Source: Micromonospora saelicesensis
Lineage (GTDB): Bacteria; Actinomycetota; Actinomycetes; Mycobacteriales; Micromonosporaceae
Assembly (NCBI RefSeq): GCF_900091575.1
Contig: NZ_FMCR01000002.1
Coordinates: forward strand, 713,760-777,759
Length of the DNA stretch: 64,000 nucleotides
Direction of reading: 5' to 3'
The translations under genes and the position numbers were made by a program. Of this stretch, positions 18,805 to 26,241 are shown piece after piece. The notes below the pieces were generated by a model. The model searched no databases, was not told the DNA's origin, and saw only the letters and a program-made list of their open reading frames with translations. Every line of letters starts with the position of its first letter. The stretch's first letter is position 1.

Positions 18805-21800
18805 CTAGGAGTTGTACGCCTGCGCGGTCACCGTGACCTGGCGGGCGAGACCCGACCGGGCCGGCCAGGAGATCCGCACCTCGCGGCTCTCCCCCGGCAG
18901 GAGCCAGAAGTAGTTGTCGTCGTAGCGGGCCGGCAGGACCCGCTTGCCGCGCTGGTCGCGTACGGCGAGCCGCACCAAGGCGGCGACCGTACGGCCCTGG
19001 TTGCGGACCGTCGTGGTGACGGTGTTGCGCCCGTCCACCACGCGGACGGTGCTCGACGACGTCGACAGTCGGGTGCTCGGCACGTCGTTGAGCGCCCGCA
19101 ACTGCTCGGCCTTGTCGTAGCGCCAGTAGGTGTTCTCCGCGAGCAGCCGGTCCCGGCTGTCCCGCAACTCCAGTCGCACCAGGTGCAGCCCGCCGCCGTC
19201 CGGCGCGGCGAGCGGGAAGACCGCCGTGGTGGCCGAGCGGGCCACGTCCACCCGCTGACGCTGGGGTGAGCCCAGCGACCGGCCGCCCAGGTCGTAGCGT
19301 CGGGCGCTCACGGTGACCCCGCTGAGCGGGGCGGCGGTGTGGTTGACCACCCGGACCTGCCAGGTGCCCGGGTCGGCCTGGACGTGCACCGGCTCGCACC
19401 CCTTGCGGGCGCCGTAGTAGGCGCCGTTCACGTCGAGGTCGTAGTCGTAGGTCTGCCATACCGTGCTGTGCCACGCCGGGTGCGACATCCACAGCAGCAG
19501 ACCGGTGGCGTCCTGCCACAGGTTGGCGTTCCACGCCTCGAACATGGCGCGGTGGCTCTCGTAGTTGACGAACTGCGCCCGGGTGGCGAACTCGTCGAGC
19601 GAGTCGGACTCACCGAGCCGCGCGTCGATCGCCGCCTGGTACGTGCCGACACGCTGGTTACCGATGGTCGACCAGTCGTGGTAGTTCCACACCTCACCGA
19701 TCGGCCACTCCGGCGCGTCACCGACGAGGTTGCGCATGCTCTCCACCACCGACACCACCGGCATGCCGATCTCGGTGTGAAAACCGAACGCGCCCGTGTC
19801 GTAGGTGTTCCTGTTGTTGTACGTCGCCGGCTCCACCCAGTGGTACGGGCCGTGGCCGCTGACGATGCCGCCGGCCGAGTTGGGGATGTAGAGGATCTCC
19901 GGGTGCTCGGTTGCCGCGGCCTGCTTGAGCCCGGCGTCAACGATCGGCGGCGGGTCACCCTCGTTCGCGCCACACCACACCACGATGCTCGGGTGGTGGC
20001 GGAACCGCCGGATCGTGTCGGCGGCGATGTCGACGTAGCCGGGCGGGTTCGGCAGGAACGCCCCCGCCTGCCAGAAGTCGTTCCACACCAGGATGCCCTG
20101 CTCGTCGCAGGCCTGGTACAGCTCCTCGCGGTTGCTGCTGCCGAGCCAGTTGCGGATCATCGTGAAGTTCATGTCGCGGTGCATCTCGACGGTGTCGGCC
20201 AGCCGGTCGGGCAGCACCCGACGCAACAGCTCGTCCCAGCCCCAGTTGCCGCCCCGGGCGAACACCGGCACACCGTTCACGCTGATCTTGAGTTGGGTGA
20301 CGGCGTTGCTGACCGACTTCACGTCGGTCCACCGCTGCCCGTCGTCCGAGACCTGGATGACGAAGTCGCGGGCGTACGCCTGCTCCCAGACGATGGTGAC
20401 CTGATCGAAGTTGACCGGAGCGCCGAGGTCGACCTGGATCCACTGGTTGTCCTCGAACTTCGACGACCACCGGGTGCGGGGGTTGCCGTCGACGGCCCGG
20501 TCCGGGCCGTTGGAGTCGCTGTCGGACGACGACGCGGTGGCGGTCCGGCGCAGGGCCAGGTCGACGTCCGGCTCGGCCTGCCGCTGCACCGAGAGCGCCC
20601 ACATGGACACGCCCCACGACGTCACCCGCGCACCGGTCTGGATGCGCAGGTGCTGTGCGGTCTGGCTGGCGAACGCCTCGACCTGGGTGGCGCGGCTGCC
20701 CAGCGGGGTGTCGTTGCTGACCGACGTCACGTCGTTCCAGGCGTCCCCGTCGGCGGAGACCTGGACGCGGTAGTCCAGCGCGTACGCCTGCTCCCACACG
20801 ATGGTGACCCGGTCGAAGTCGACAGCCGCGCCGAGGTCGACCTGGATCCACTGGTTGTCCTCGGCCTGCGAGGCCCAGCGGGTCGCCGCGTCGCCGTCGA
20901 CGGCCTTGCCGGGACCGTTGCCGTCGTTCTCCGAGGACGACGCGGTGGCGTCGCGGCGCAGGGCGAGATCCGGGCCGGTGCCGTCGGCCACCGACAGCGA
21001 GAACATCGAGATGCCCCAGCCGGTGGCGCGCTGGCCGGCCTGGATGCGCACGTGCCGGGCGTGCTGCCGGTCGAACGTGACCGTCTGGGTCGCCGCGCCG
21101 TCGACGAAGTCCAGCGCCGGCTTGCCGGGCGGCGAGATGACGATCGGCTGGTGCCAGTCGTAGGCGAACTCGCGGACACCGAAGCGGAGCGCACGCCGGT
21201 CGCTGACCGAGCGCTTCACGGTGGCGGTGAGCGTGAGGTCGTACAGGTGGGGGTCGCCGTAGCCGTTGGGCCACCAGAGCCGGGGGTTGCGCAGCCGCAG
21301 CGCGCGGAAGCGCTCCGGCGTGAAGGTGACGGTGGTGCTCCCGCCGGCGGGGACGGTCACTGTGGACTCGACGCGTACCTTGTCGAACTCGGCGCGGACG
21401 GTGACCGTGGTGGCGCTGGTCGCCGCGTTGCGGACCGGCACCCGGATGGTGACCTCGGCGGTGTCGGTGCCGGGCAGGTCGGGCAGCGTGGTCTGCACGT
21501 GCGGGTCGCCGATGACCACGGCGCCGGTGCTGCGCAGGCGGACGTGGTCCCAGAGGCCGGTGACCCGGTCGCGCACGGCCGGCATCCAGTCCCACCCGGA
21601 CACCGCCAGGTAGGTCGGCGCGTCAAGGTAGTGGTGGGCCGACTGGAGGAAGGTACGACCGTCGGGGCCCTTGTCGCCGGGCGTGCCCGGGTGCGGCATC
21701 GGCGTGACCCGGACGGCGAGGACGTGCTCGCCACGGTGACCGGCCAACGCGTCGGTGATGTCGAAGGCAGCCCGCGCGAACGGGTGCTTGACGCTGCCGA

Positions 21801-22833
21801 CCTGCACGCCGTTGACCCAGGCGGTCGCCTCGTGGTTGATCCCGTCGAACTCCAGCCAGATCCGTCGGCCGGCCGAGGTGTCCAGGTCGCGCGGCAGCCG
21901 CAGCGCGCGCCGGTACCACCACGTGTGCCGGGACAGCGCCTCCGGGATGCGCATGTTGTTGAAGCCGGCCACCGGGTCGGGCAGGTGCCCCTGTTCGACC
22001 AGGGTGCCCAGCACGGTGCCGGGCACCGTCGCCGGCAGCCAGGAGCGGACGTCGACGCCGGCGCGGGAGAGTTCGGCGCCGTCGGCGGTGCCGGCGAAGT
22101 CGTCCATCGTCAACGACCAGCCCGACTCCAGCGGCACCGTGCCGTCGGCGGCGACCCGCAGCTCGGGGGCCGGGCCGGTGTTGCCGCCCTCCCAACTGGT
22201 CCAGCCCTCGGCCTTCGGCCGGCCGGCCAGCGGTACGCCGTAGACCTGGAAGCCGTTGAGGCCCACCGGGTTGCTGTTCGAGCGCTTCGTGGCGGTCATC
22301 CGGATCCAGCGGGCGGTGACCGGCTCGGGCAGCTTGATGGTCTGCGCGCCGCCCCGGCCCTCGCTGGTCTCGTACACCGACCGCCAGGCACGGCCGTCGG
22401 TGGAGACCTCGATCCGGTACGCCGTCGCGGCGCTGGAGAGGATCTCGTCGCCGTCGGTGTCGGTGTAGTTGCCGTCGAACGGCCCGTCGGTGAGCGTGGC
22501 CTCGAAGACCAGGGAGACAGCCTCGATCCGGCACAGCGCCTGGAGGTCCACCGAAATCCACTGTGGGTCGCCGTTGGCGGCGCGCCAGCCACTCCCCCGG
22601 ACGCCGACCTGCGGCAGGCCGTCCACGGCGAAGGTCGCCGGCGTCGGCGCGTAGTCGGTCGAGGAGACCGTCACCGGGCGGTACCGGGCCAGGTCGGTGG
22701 GGGTGGCGGTCGACGCCGGTACGGCGGCGGACGCGAGGGCGTCCGGGAGGGCCGCGGTCACCCCGACCGATGCCAGCAGCGTCGCGCCGGCGGAGAGGAA
22801 GGTACGCCGGGAAATCGGCGATGGCTCGGACAT
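18805..22833 (-). CDS. Tat-exported GH2 glycoside hydrolase with discoidin (F5/8 type C) modules, exo-beta-glucosaminidase-like
   Basis: The protein has 1342 residues. The signal peptide carries a twin-arginine motif S-R-R-T-F-L. An N-terminal discoidin-like module (about 45-205) is followed by the GH2 sugar-binding and Ig-like domains and a TIM barrel with candidate acid/base Glu958 (W-C-G-A-N-E-G-D) and nucleophile Glu1021 (F-H-T-E-I-G-M-P). A C-terminal segment (G-C-E-P-V-H-V-Q) resembles exo-chitosanase (CsxA)/mannosidase relatives. Two further discoidin repeats (about 620-711 and 759-844) interrupt the GH2 core just before V-N-G-V-P-V-F. The ATG at 22833 is chosen because GGAGG precedes it; a further ATG five codons upstream overlaps an operator. 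Substrate (chitosan- or mannan-type) is inferred. Confidence 0.85.
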   Translation of the reverse strand: MSEPSPISRRTFLSAGATLLASVGVTAALPDALASAAVPASTATPTDLARYRPVTVSSTDYAPTPATFAVDGLPQVGVRGSGWRAANGDPQWISVDLQALCRIEAVSLVFEATLTDGPFDGNYTDTDGDEILSSAATAYRIEVSTDGRAWRSVYETSEGRGGAQTIKLPEPVTARWIRMTATKRSNSNPVGLNGFQVYGVPLAGRPKAEGWTSWEGGNTGPAPELRVAADGTVPLESGWSLTMDDFAGTADGAELSRAGVDVRSWLPATVPGTVLGTLVEQGHLPDPVAGFNNMRIPEALSRHTWWYRRALRLPRDLDTSAGRRIWLEFDGINHEATAWVNGVQVGSVKHPFARAAFDITDALAGHRGEHVLAVRVTPMPHPGTPGDKGPDGRTFLQSAHHYLDAPTYLAVSGWDWMPAVRDRVTGLWDHVRLRSTGAVVIGDPHVQTTLPDLPGTDTAEVTIRVPVRNAATSATTVTVRAEFDKVRVESTVTVPAGGSTTVTFTPERFRALRLRNPRLWWPNGYGDPHLYDLTLTATVKRSVSDRRALRFGVREFAYDWHQPIVISPPGKPALDFVDGAATQTVTFDRQHARHVRIQAGQRATGWGISMFSLSVADGTGPDLALRRDATASSSENDGNGPGKAVDGDAATRWASQAEDNQWIQVDLGAAVDFDRVTIVWEQAYALDYRVQVSADGDAWNDVTSVSNDTPLGSRATQVEAFASQTAQHLRIQTGARVTSWGVSMWALSVQRQAEPDVDLALRRTATASSSDSDSNGPDRAVDGNPRTRWSSKFEDNQWIQVDLGAPVNFDQVTIVWEQAYARDFVIQVSDDGQRWTDVKSVSNAVTQLKISVNGVPVFARGGNWGWDELLRRVLPDRLADTVEMHRDMNFTMIRNWLGSSNREELYQACDEQGILVWNDFWQAGAFLPNPPGYVDIAADTIRRFRHHPSIVVWCGANEGDPPPIVDAGLKQAAATEHPEILYIPNSAGGIVSGHGPYHWVEPATYNNRNTYDTGAFGFHTEIGMPVVSVVESMRNLVGDAPEWPIGEVWNYHDWSTIGNQRVGTYQAAIDARLGESDSLDEFATRAQFVNYESHRAMFEAWNANLWQDATGLLLWMSHPAWHSTVWQTYDYDLDVNGAYYGARKGCEPVHVQADPGTWQVRVVNHTAAPLSGVTVSARRYDLGGRSLGSPQRQRVDVARSATTAVFPLAAPDGGGLHLVRLELRDSRDRLLAENTYWRYDKAEQLRALNDVPSTRLSTSSSTVRVVDGRNTVTTTVRNQGRTVAALVRLAVRDQRGKRVLPARYDDNYFWLLPGESREVRISWPARSGLARQVTVTAQAYNS
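20372..20968 (-). repeat. Tandem coding repeat: two discoidin modules 408 bp apart
   Basis: Positions 20372-20560 and 20780-20968 are closely similar at the DNA level and in register (offset exactly 408 bp), including an identical 24-base stretch around the D-N-Q-W-I-Q-V-D-L-G codons. They encode the two inserted discoidin modules. High DNA identity points to a fairly recent internal duplication or to gene conversion. Confidence 0.8.
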
Positions 22834-22847
22834 CTTGCCTCCAGACA

Positions 22848-22890
22848 TGACAACGTTGTCAGATGGCGGGGGTCTGTGACAACGTTGTCA
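22848..22890. promoter_or_regulatory. Two LacI-type operators in front of the GH2 gene
   Basis: The perfect 14-bp palindrome TGACAACGTTGTCA occurs at 22848-22861 and 22877-22890, each followed by GATGG, so a 19-bp direct repeat spaced 29 bp. Palindromes centred on CG with AACGTT are typical for LacI-family sugar repressors. The first copy overlaps the upstream alternative ATG of the GH2 gene and lies 14 bp before the chosen start. No LacI gene is in the window, so control would be in trans. Confidence 0.75.
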
Positions 22891-23000
22891 GATGGTGGCC
22901 CGATGTTTCCCGAGAGTCAAGGGTCCGAGTCCATCGTGATTCCCCGAACACGTTCCGCAGCTGTTCCACTTCGGACATCGACCCGCGGGCAGGCCTGAGG

Positions 23001-23567
23001 TCACTCCGGCTGCGTGCTCAGCCCGTCCAGGGCGACCGTGAGCACGTGATCGCGCTGGTCGGCGCGGGGGAAGTGCCCGGAGGCGATGGCGCTGGTCAGG
23101 CGCATGACGTCGTCGATGGTCACGTCGGCGCGCACCTCGCGCGCCCGCTGGGCCCGCTCCAGCAGTGGCCCACCGGCGGCGTAGAGCGCCCGCCGACACT
23201 CCAGGTAGGCGGTGGACTCCCGGTTCAGGCCGGCGGCCAGCGGTTGCTTCGCCCCGATGTACTCCACGAAGCGCCGCAGCCATGCGTACAGGCCGTCGCG
23301 TGGGGCGAGACTCTCAGCCTCTCCGGCGGTCGCGCACACCGCCTCGACCTCGGTGACGTAGACGTTCTCGATCAGCACCTCCCGGGTCGGGAAGTTGCGG
23401 TAGAGCGTCGCGATGCCCACCCCGGCCCGGCGGGCGATCTCCTCCAGCGGAGCTTCCGCGCCCTGCTCGGCGAAGGCGACCCGGGCAGCCGCCAGGATCG
23501 CGTCGTAGTTGCGGGCGGCATCGGCCCGGTGCGGGCGGGCCACGCGCAGGTGGGTGAGGGCCGTCAC
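23001..23567 (-). CDS. TetR-family transcriptional regulator
   Basis: The protein has 188 residues. The N-terminal HTH (about residues 12-60) contains A-I-L-A-A-A-R-V-A-F, G-V-G-I-A-T-L-Y-R-N-F-P and a variable ligand-binding domain follows. It is divergent from the DHA2-type efflux gene, the classic arrangement for a TetR repressor of a drug pump. A longer reading from 23612 would start inside the dyad operator at 23606-23623, so the GTG at 23567 (weak GGGAG upstream) is preferred. Confidence 0.88.
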   Translation of the reverse strand: MTALTHLRVARPHRADAARNYDAILAAARVAFAEQGAEAPLEEIARRAGVGIATLYRNFPTREVLIENVYVTEVEAVCATAGEAESLAPRDGLYAWLRRFVEYIGAKQPLAAGLNRESTAYLECRRALYAAGGPLLERAQRAREVRADVTIDDVMRLTSAIASGHFPRADQRDHVLTVALDGLSTQPE

Positions 23568-23605
23568 GATGCCGATGTCTCCCAGCGCTAGCAACCGGAG
23601 GCCGG

Positions 23606-23623
23606 CTATCACTAGAGTGATAG
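23606..23623. promoter_or_regulatory. TetR dyad operator
   Basis: CTATCACT and AGTGATAG form perfect 8-bp arms around a 2-bp centre, in the divergent TetR/efflux region. A related half-site CTATCAGTCTAG lies about 25 bp further right. The position upstream of both genes fits repression of the pump and autoregulation. Confidence 0.65.
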
Positions 23624-23679
23624 CACGCCTCCACTTATTCGGAGGTCTCCTATCAGTCTAGTCCGAAAGTAGGCGGACC

Positions 23680-25080
23680 ATGTCTCCGACTCCCGCTTCC
23701 CGTCGCGGGATCGCCTTGGCGCTCATCCTCGGCTCGCAGCTCATGATGACGCTGGACACCTCGATCATCACGACCGCGTTGCCGCACGTGCAACGGCAGT
23801 TCGGCTTCTCCCAGTCCGGGCTCTCCTGGGTGCAGAACGCCTACGTCCTCGCGTTCGGCGGCCTGCTCCTGCTCGGCGCACGAGCCGGTGACCTGCTCGG
23901 CCGCCGCCGCGTCTTCCTCGCCGGGATCACAGTGTTCACTGCGGCGTCCCTCGCCGCCGGCCTCGCCCAGGGCGGCAGCTGGCTGATCACCGCCCGCGTC
24001 GTGCAGGGTCTCGCCGCCGCGCTCGCGGTGCCCTCCACGCTCGCGCTGCTGGTCGCCGACCACCCCCAACCGGGGGCCCGAGCCAGGGTGATCGCCCTCT
24101 ACAGCGCGGTCATCGGCGCTGGCGGCAGCGTCGGCATCGTCATCGGCGGCGTCTTCACCGACCTGCTCTCCTGGCGCTGGGGAATGCTCGTCAACGTTCC
24201 GATCGGCATCGCCATCGCGCTGCTCGCACCACGGTTCCTGGTCGAGACCGAACGCCGTGCCGGCACGTTCGACCTCGGCGGGGCGCTCACCTCCACCGTC
24301 GGCATGACCGCCCTGGTGTACGGCTTCATCCAGGCCGCAGCGGCCGGCTGGGGCGCACCGACCACCGTGGTCGCGTTGGGCCTCGGCACCGGCCTCCTGA
24401 CCGCCTTCGTGCTGATCGAGCACCGGGCACCGCAGCCCATCACCCCACTGCGACTCTTCCGCAGCCTGGAGCGCTCCGGCGCGTACGCCGGGCGGATCCT
24501 CATCGTCGGCGCGACCTTCTCCACCTTCTACTTCCTCAGCCAGTACCTCCAGGAGGTGCTGCACCTCAGTGCCCTACAGACCGGCTTCGCGTACGTGCCC
24601 ATCACCGGCATGTTCTTCGCCATGGTGTACGCCATCCGGCCCCTGCAGAACCGGCTCGGCCGTCCCATCCTGCTGGTGGCGTCCCTCGTCCTCGCGCTCG
24701 CCGGCATGGCGTGGCTGTCGCGCATCTCGACCGGCTCCAGCTACTTCCCGGACGTGCTGCTGCCCCTACTGGTGATCGGAATCGGCCAGGGCATCGCCAT
24801 CATCCTGATGACCCAGGGCGGTGTCGCCGGTGTCGAACCGCAGGACGCCGGCGCCGCGTCCGGCCTCGTCAACGTCGCCCACCAACTCGGCGGCTCACTC
24901 GGCATCGCGATCCTCACCATCGCGTACACCCGGGCCAGCTCCGCCACCGACCCGACGGCGGGCTTCCACGCGGCCTTCACCGGCGCGGACGTCTTCTTCC
25001 TTGTCGCCCTTGCCCTGGCCGTCGTCATGGCCGTCGCGGGCCGCCGCGCCAACCGGCTCGCCGCCCTTCCGGTCACCTGA
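23680..25080 (+). CDS. MFS multidrug efflux transporter, DHA2 (14-TM) type
   Basis: This 466-residue protein has about 14 membrane helices. It shows the family motif L-D-T-S-I-I-T-T-A-L-P near residues 18-28, W-V-Q-N-A-Y-V-L in TM2, motif A G-D-L-L-G-R-R-R and a motif C-like G-A-G-G-S-V-G segment of antiporters. It likely exports a drug or an endogenous metabolite using the proton gradient. Start ATG at 23680; the divergent TetR gene is the probable repressor. Confidence 0.9.
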   Translation: MSPTPASRRGIALALILGSQLMMTLDTSIITTALPHVQRQFGFSQSGLSWVQNAYVLAFGGLLLLGARAGDLLGRRRVFLAGITVFTAASLAAGLAQGGSWLITARVVQGLAAALAVPSTLALLVADHPQPGARARVIALYSAVIGAGGSVGIVIGGVFTDLLSWRWGMLVNVPIGIAIALLAPRFLVETERRAGTFDLGGALTSTVGMTALVYGFIQAAAAGWGAPTTVVALGLGTGLLTAFVLIEHRAPQPITPLRLFRSLERSGAYAGRILIVGATFSTFYFLSQYLQEVLHLSALQTGFAYVPITGMFFAMVYAIRPLQNRLGRPILLVASLVLALAGMAWLSRISTGSSYFPDVLLPLLVIGIGQGIAIILMTQGGVAGVEPQDAGAASGLVNVAHQLGGSLGIAILTIAYTRASSATDPTAGFHAAFTGADVFFLVALALAVVMAVAGRRANRLAALPVT

Positions 25081-25096
25081 CCGCCCGCGCGGGCGG
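25081..25096. terminator. Palindromic hairpin directly after the efflux gene
   Basis: The 16-bp self-complementary sequence CCGCCCGCGCGGGCGG begins at the base after the TGA stop. It can form a 6-bp stem with a 4-nt loop. No T-tract follows. Confidence 0.5.
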
Positions 25097-25158
25097 CGAG
25101 GCTGCGAGAGTGCCGGACTGCGGGTACGCGGCCGTGGACTGCGGGACCTTGGTGGTGA

Positions 25159-25238
25159 CTCCGCGGCTCCACGGCTCCACGGCTCCGCGGCTCCACGGCT
25201 CCGCGGCTCCGGGGCTCCGGGGCTCCGGGGCTCCGGGG
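25159..25238. repeat. 8-bp tandem repeat array (10 units)
   Basis: Ten head-to-tail 8-bp units: six CTCC(G/A)CGG followed by four CTCCGGGG, then a degenerate unit CCTCGCGG at 25239-25246. It lies in the 300-bp gene-free stretch between the efflux gene and the MBL-fold gene. Apart from this array and the hairpin at 25081, nothing else is seen in the stretch. The unit is not a multiple of three and no credible gene spans it. Confidence 0.85.
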
Positions 25239-25368
25239 CCTCGCGGCCCGGGTCCTCCCGGCGCAGGGCGGCAGGCTTGACGGGTTGCCTTTGGAGCTGA
25301 TGTCCCAAACGAATCAGGCCGCCCGACAGAGCCTGATCGAGCAGGCCCCCGCCTTCGACCGTCCCTGC

Positions 25369-25374
25369 CATAGT
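25369..25374 (+). promoter_or_regulatory. -10 element of a leaderless MBL-fold transcript
   Basis: CATAGT ends 6 nt before the ATG at 25381 and no Shine-Dalgarno lies in between, so transcription would start at or next to the start codon. No convincing -35 at the right distance. Confidence 0.4.
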
Positions 25375-25380
25375 GGGCGC

Positions 25381-26013
25381 ATGCGGTTGATCAAGTATGG
25401 CCACGCCTGTGTGCGCCTCGAGGCGGACGACCGGGTGCTGGTAATCGACCCGGGGACGTTCTCGGAGGCCGAGGCGCTCGACGGGGTCGACGAGGTGCTG
25501 GTGACGCACGAGCACCCCGACCACCTCGACATCGCCAAGCTCGTGGCGGCGAGTCAGCGCAACTCCGCGTTCCGGGTGTACCTACCGTCGGCAGCGATCG
25601 AGTCGGCCCCCGAACTGGGCAGCGCAGCGGTCGCCGTCGACGCGGGGCAGCGGTTCACGGCGGCCGGGTTCGCCGTCGACGTCGTGGGCGGGGAACACGC
25701 CGAGATCTACGACGGTCTGCCCGGCTGCGCCAACGTCGGTTTCGTCGTCGACGGCACGGTCTACCACCCGGGCGACTCGCTGTTTGTCCCGCCGTCGCCG
25801 GTGGCGACGCTGCTCGTGCCGGCTGCCGCACCCTGGCTCAAGCTCAGCGAGGCGTTGGACTTCGTGCGGGCGGTGCGGCCGAAGCGGGCGTTCCCGATCC
25901 ACGATGCCACGCTCAACGAGCTCGGCCAGGAGTACTTCGACGGCTGGTTGGACCTCAAGGGCGGCACTGAATACGCGCGCATCCCGGTCGGGGAGTCGGT
26001 GACAATCCGCTAA
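25381..26013 (+). CDS. MBL-fold metal-dependent hydrolase (UlaG/YycJ-like)
   Basis: The 210-residue protein has the metallo-beta-lactamase fold: Y-G-H-A-C-V-R-L-E at the start, I-D-P-G-T, the metal-binding T-H-E-H-P-D-H-L-D (about residues 41-49) and late metal-ligand candidates H-P-G-D-S and I-H-D-A-T. The length and order match the small L-ascorbate lactonase-like (UlaG-type) group of uncharacterised hydrolases. Substrate unknown. It stands alone. Confidence 0.85.
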   Translation: MRLIKYGHACVRLEADDRVLVIDPGTFSEAEALDGVDEVLVTHEHPDHLDIAKLVAASQRNSAFRVYLPSAAIESAPELGSAAVAVDAGQRFTAAGFAVDVVGGEHAEIYDGLPGCANVGFVVDGTVYHPGDSLFVPPSPVATLLVPAAAPWLKLSEALDFVRAVRPKRAFPIHDATLNELGQEYFDGWLDLKGGTEYARIPVGESVTIR

Positions 26014-26241
26014 GCCGTTACCGACCCACGCTCCTGGCCGGCGATGCGGCAACAACCCATGCTGTCCACGCGCCGCCTGGGCGGTGATGTCGTCAACGAT
26101 TCAGCTCCAAAGGCAGCGACCGCCACATCCTCCACCCGCGCGGCAGCACCCGGCAGCTGCCGAACGGACCCGAAGGCTCGTCGGTGACCCCCTCCGTACC
26201 CGTTGACCACCGGGCCGGGTGGCGACCACGCGCCCGCGCGA

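Noticed and set aside
19339..22998. 1219-residue open frame opposite the GH2 gene
   Set aside because: It is a GC-skew shadow of the minus-strand gene: Val/Arg/Asp/Gly-rich with no motifs, while the minus strand has clear domains and a signal peptide.
23613..23679. Second full TetR operator to the right of the dyad
   Set aside because: Only a half-site (CTATCAGTCTAG) is present; the other arm does not match.
24711..25300. Plus-strand frames through the 8-bp repeat
   Set aside because: They overlap the real efflux gene out of frame and end in repeat-encoded low-complexity Ser/Arg/Gly peptides.
26014..26241. Small open frames between the MBL and NhaA genes
   Set aside because: Neither strand shows a credible start with Shine-Dalgarno or a recognisable protein; treated as a plain intergenic gap between convergent genes.
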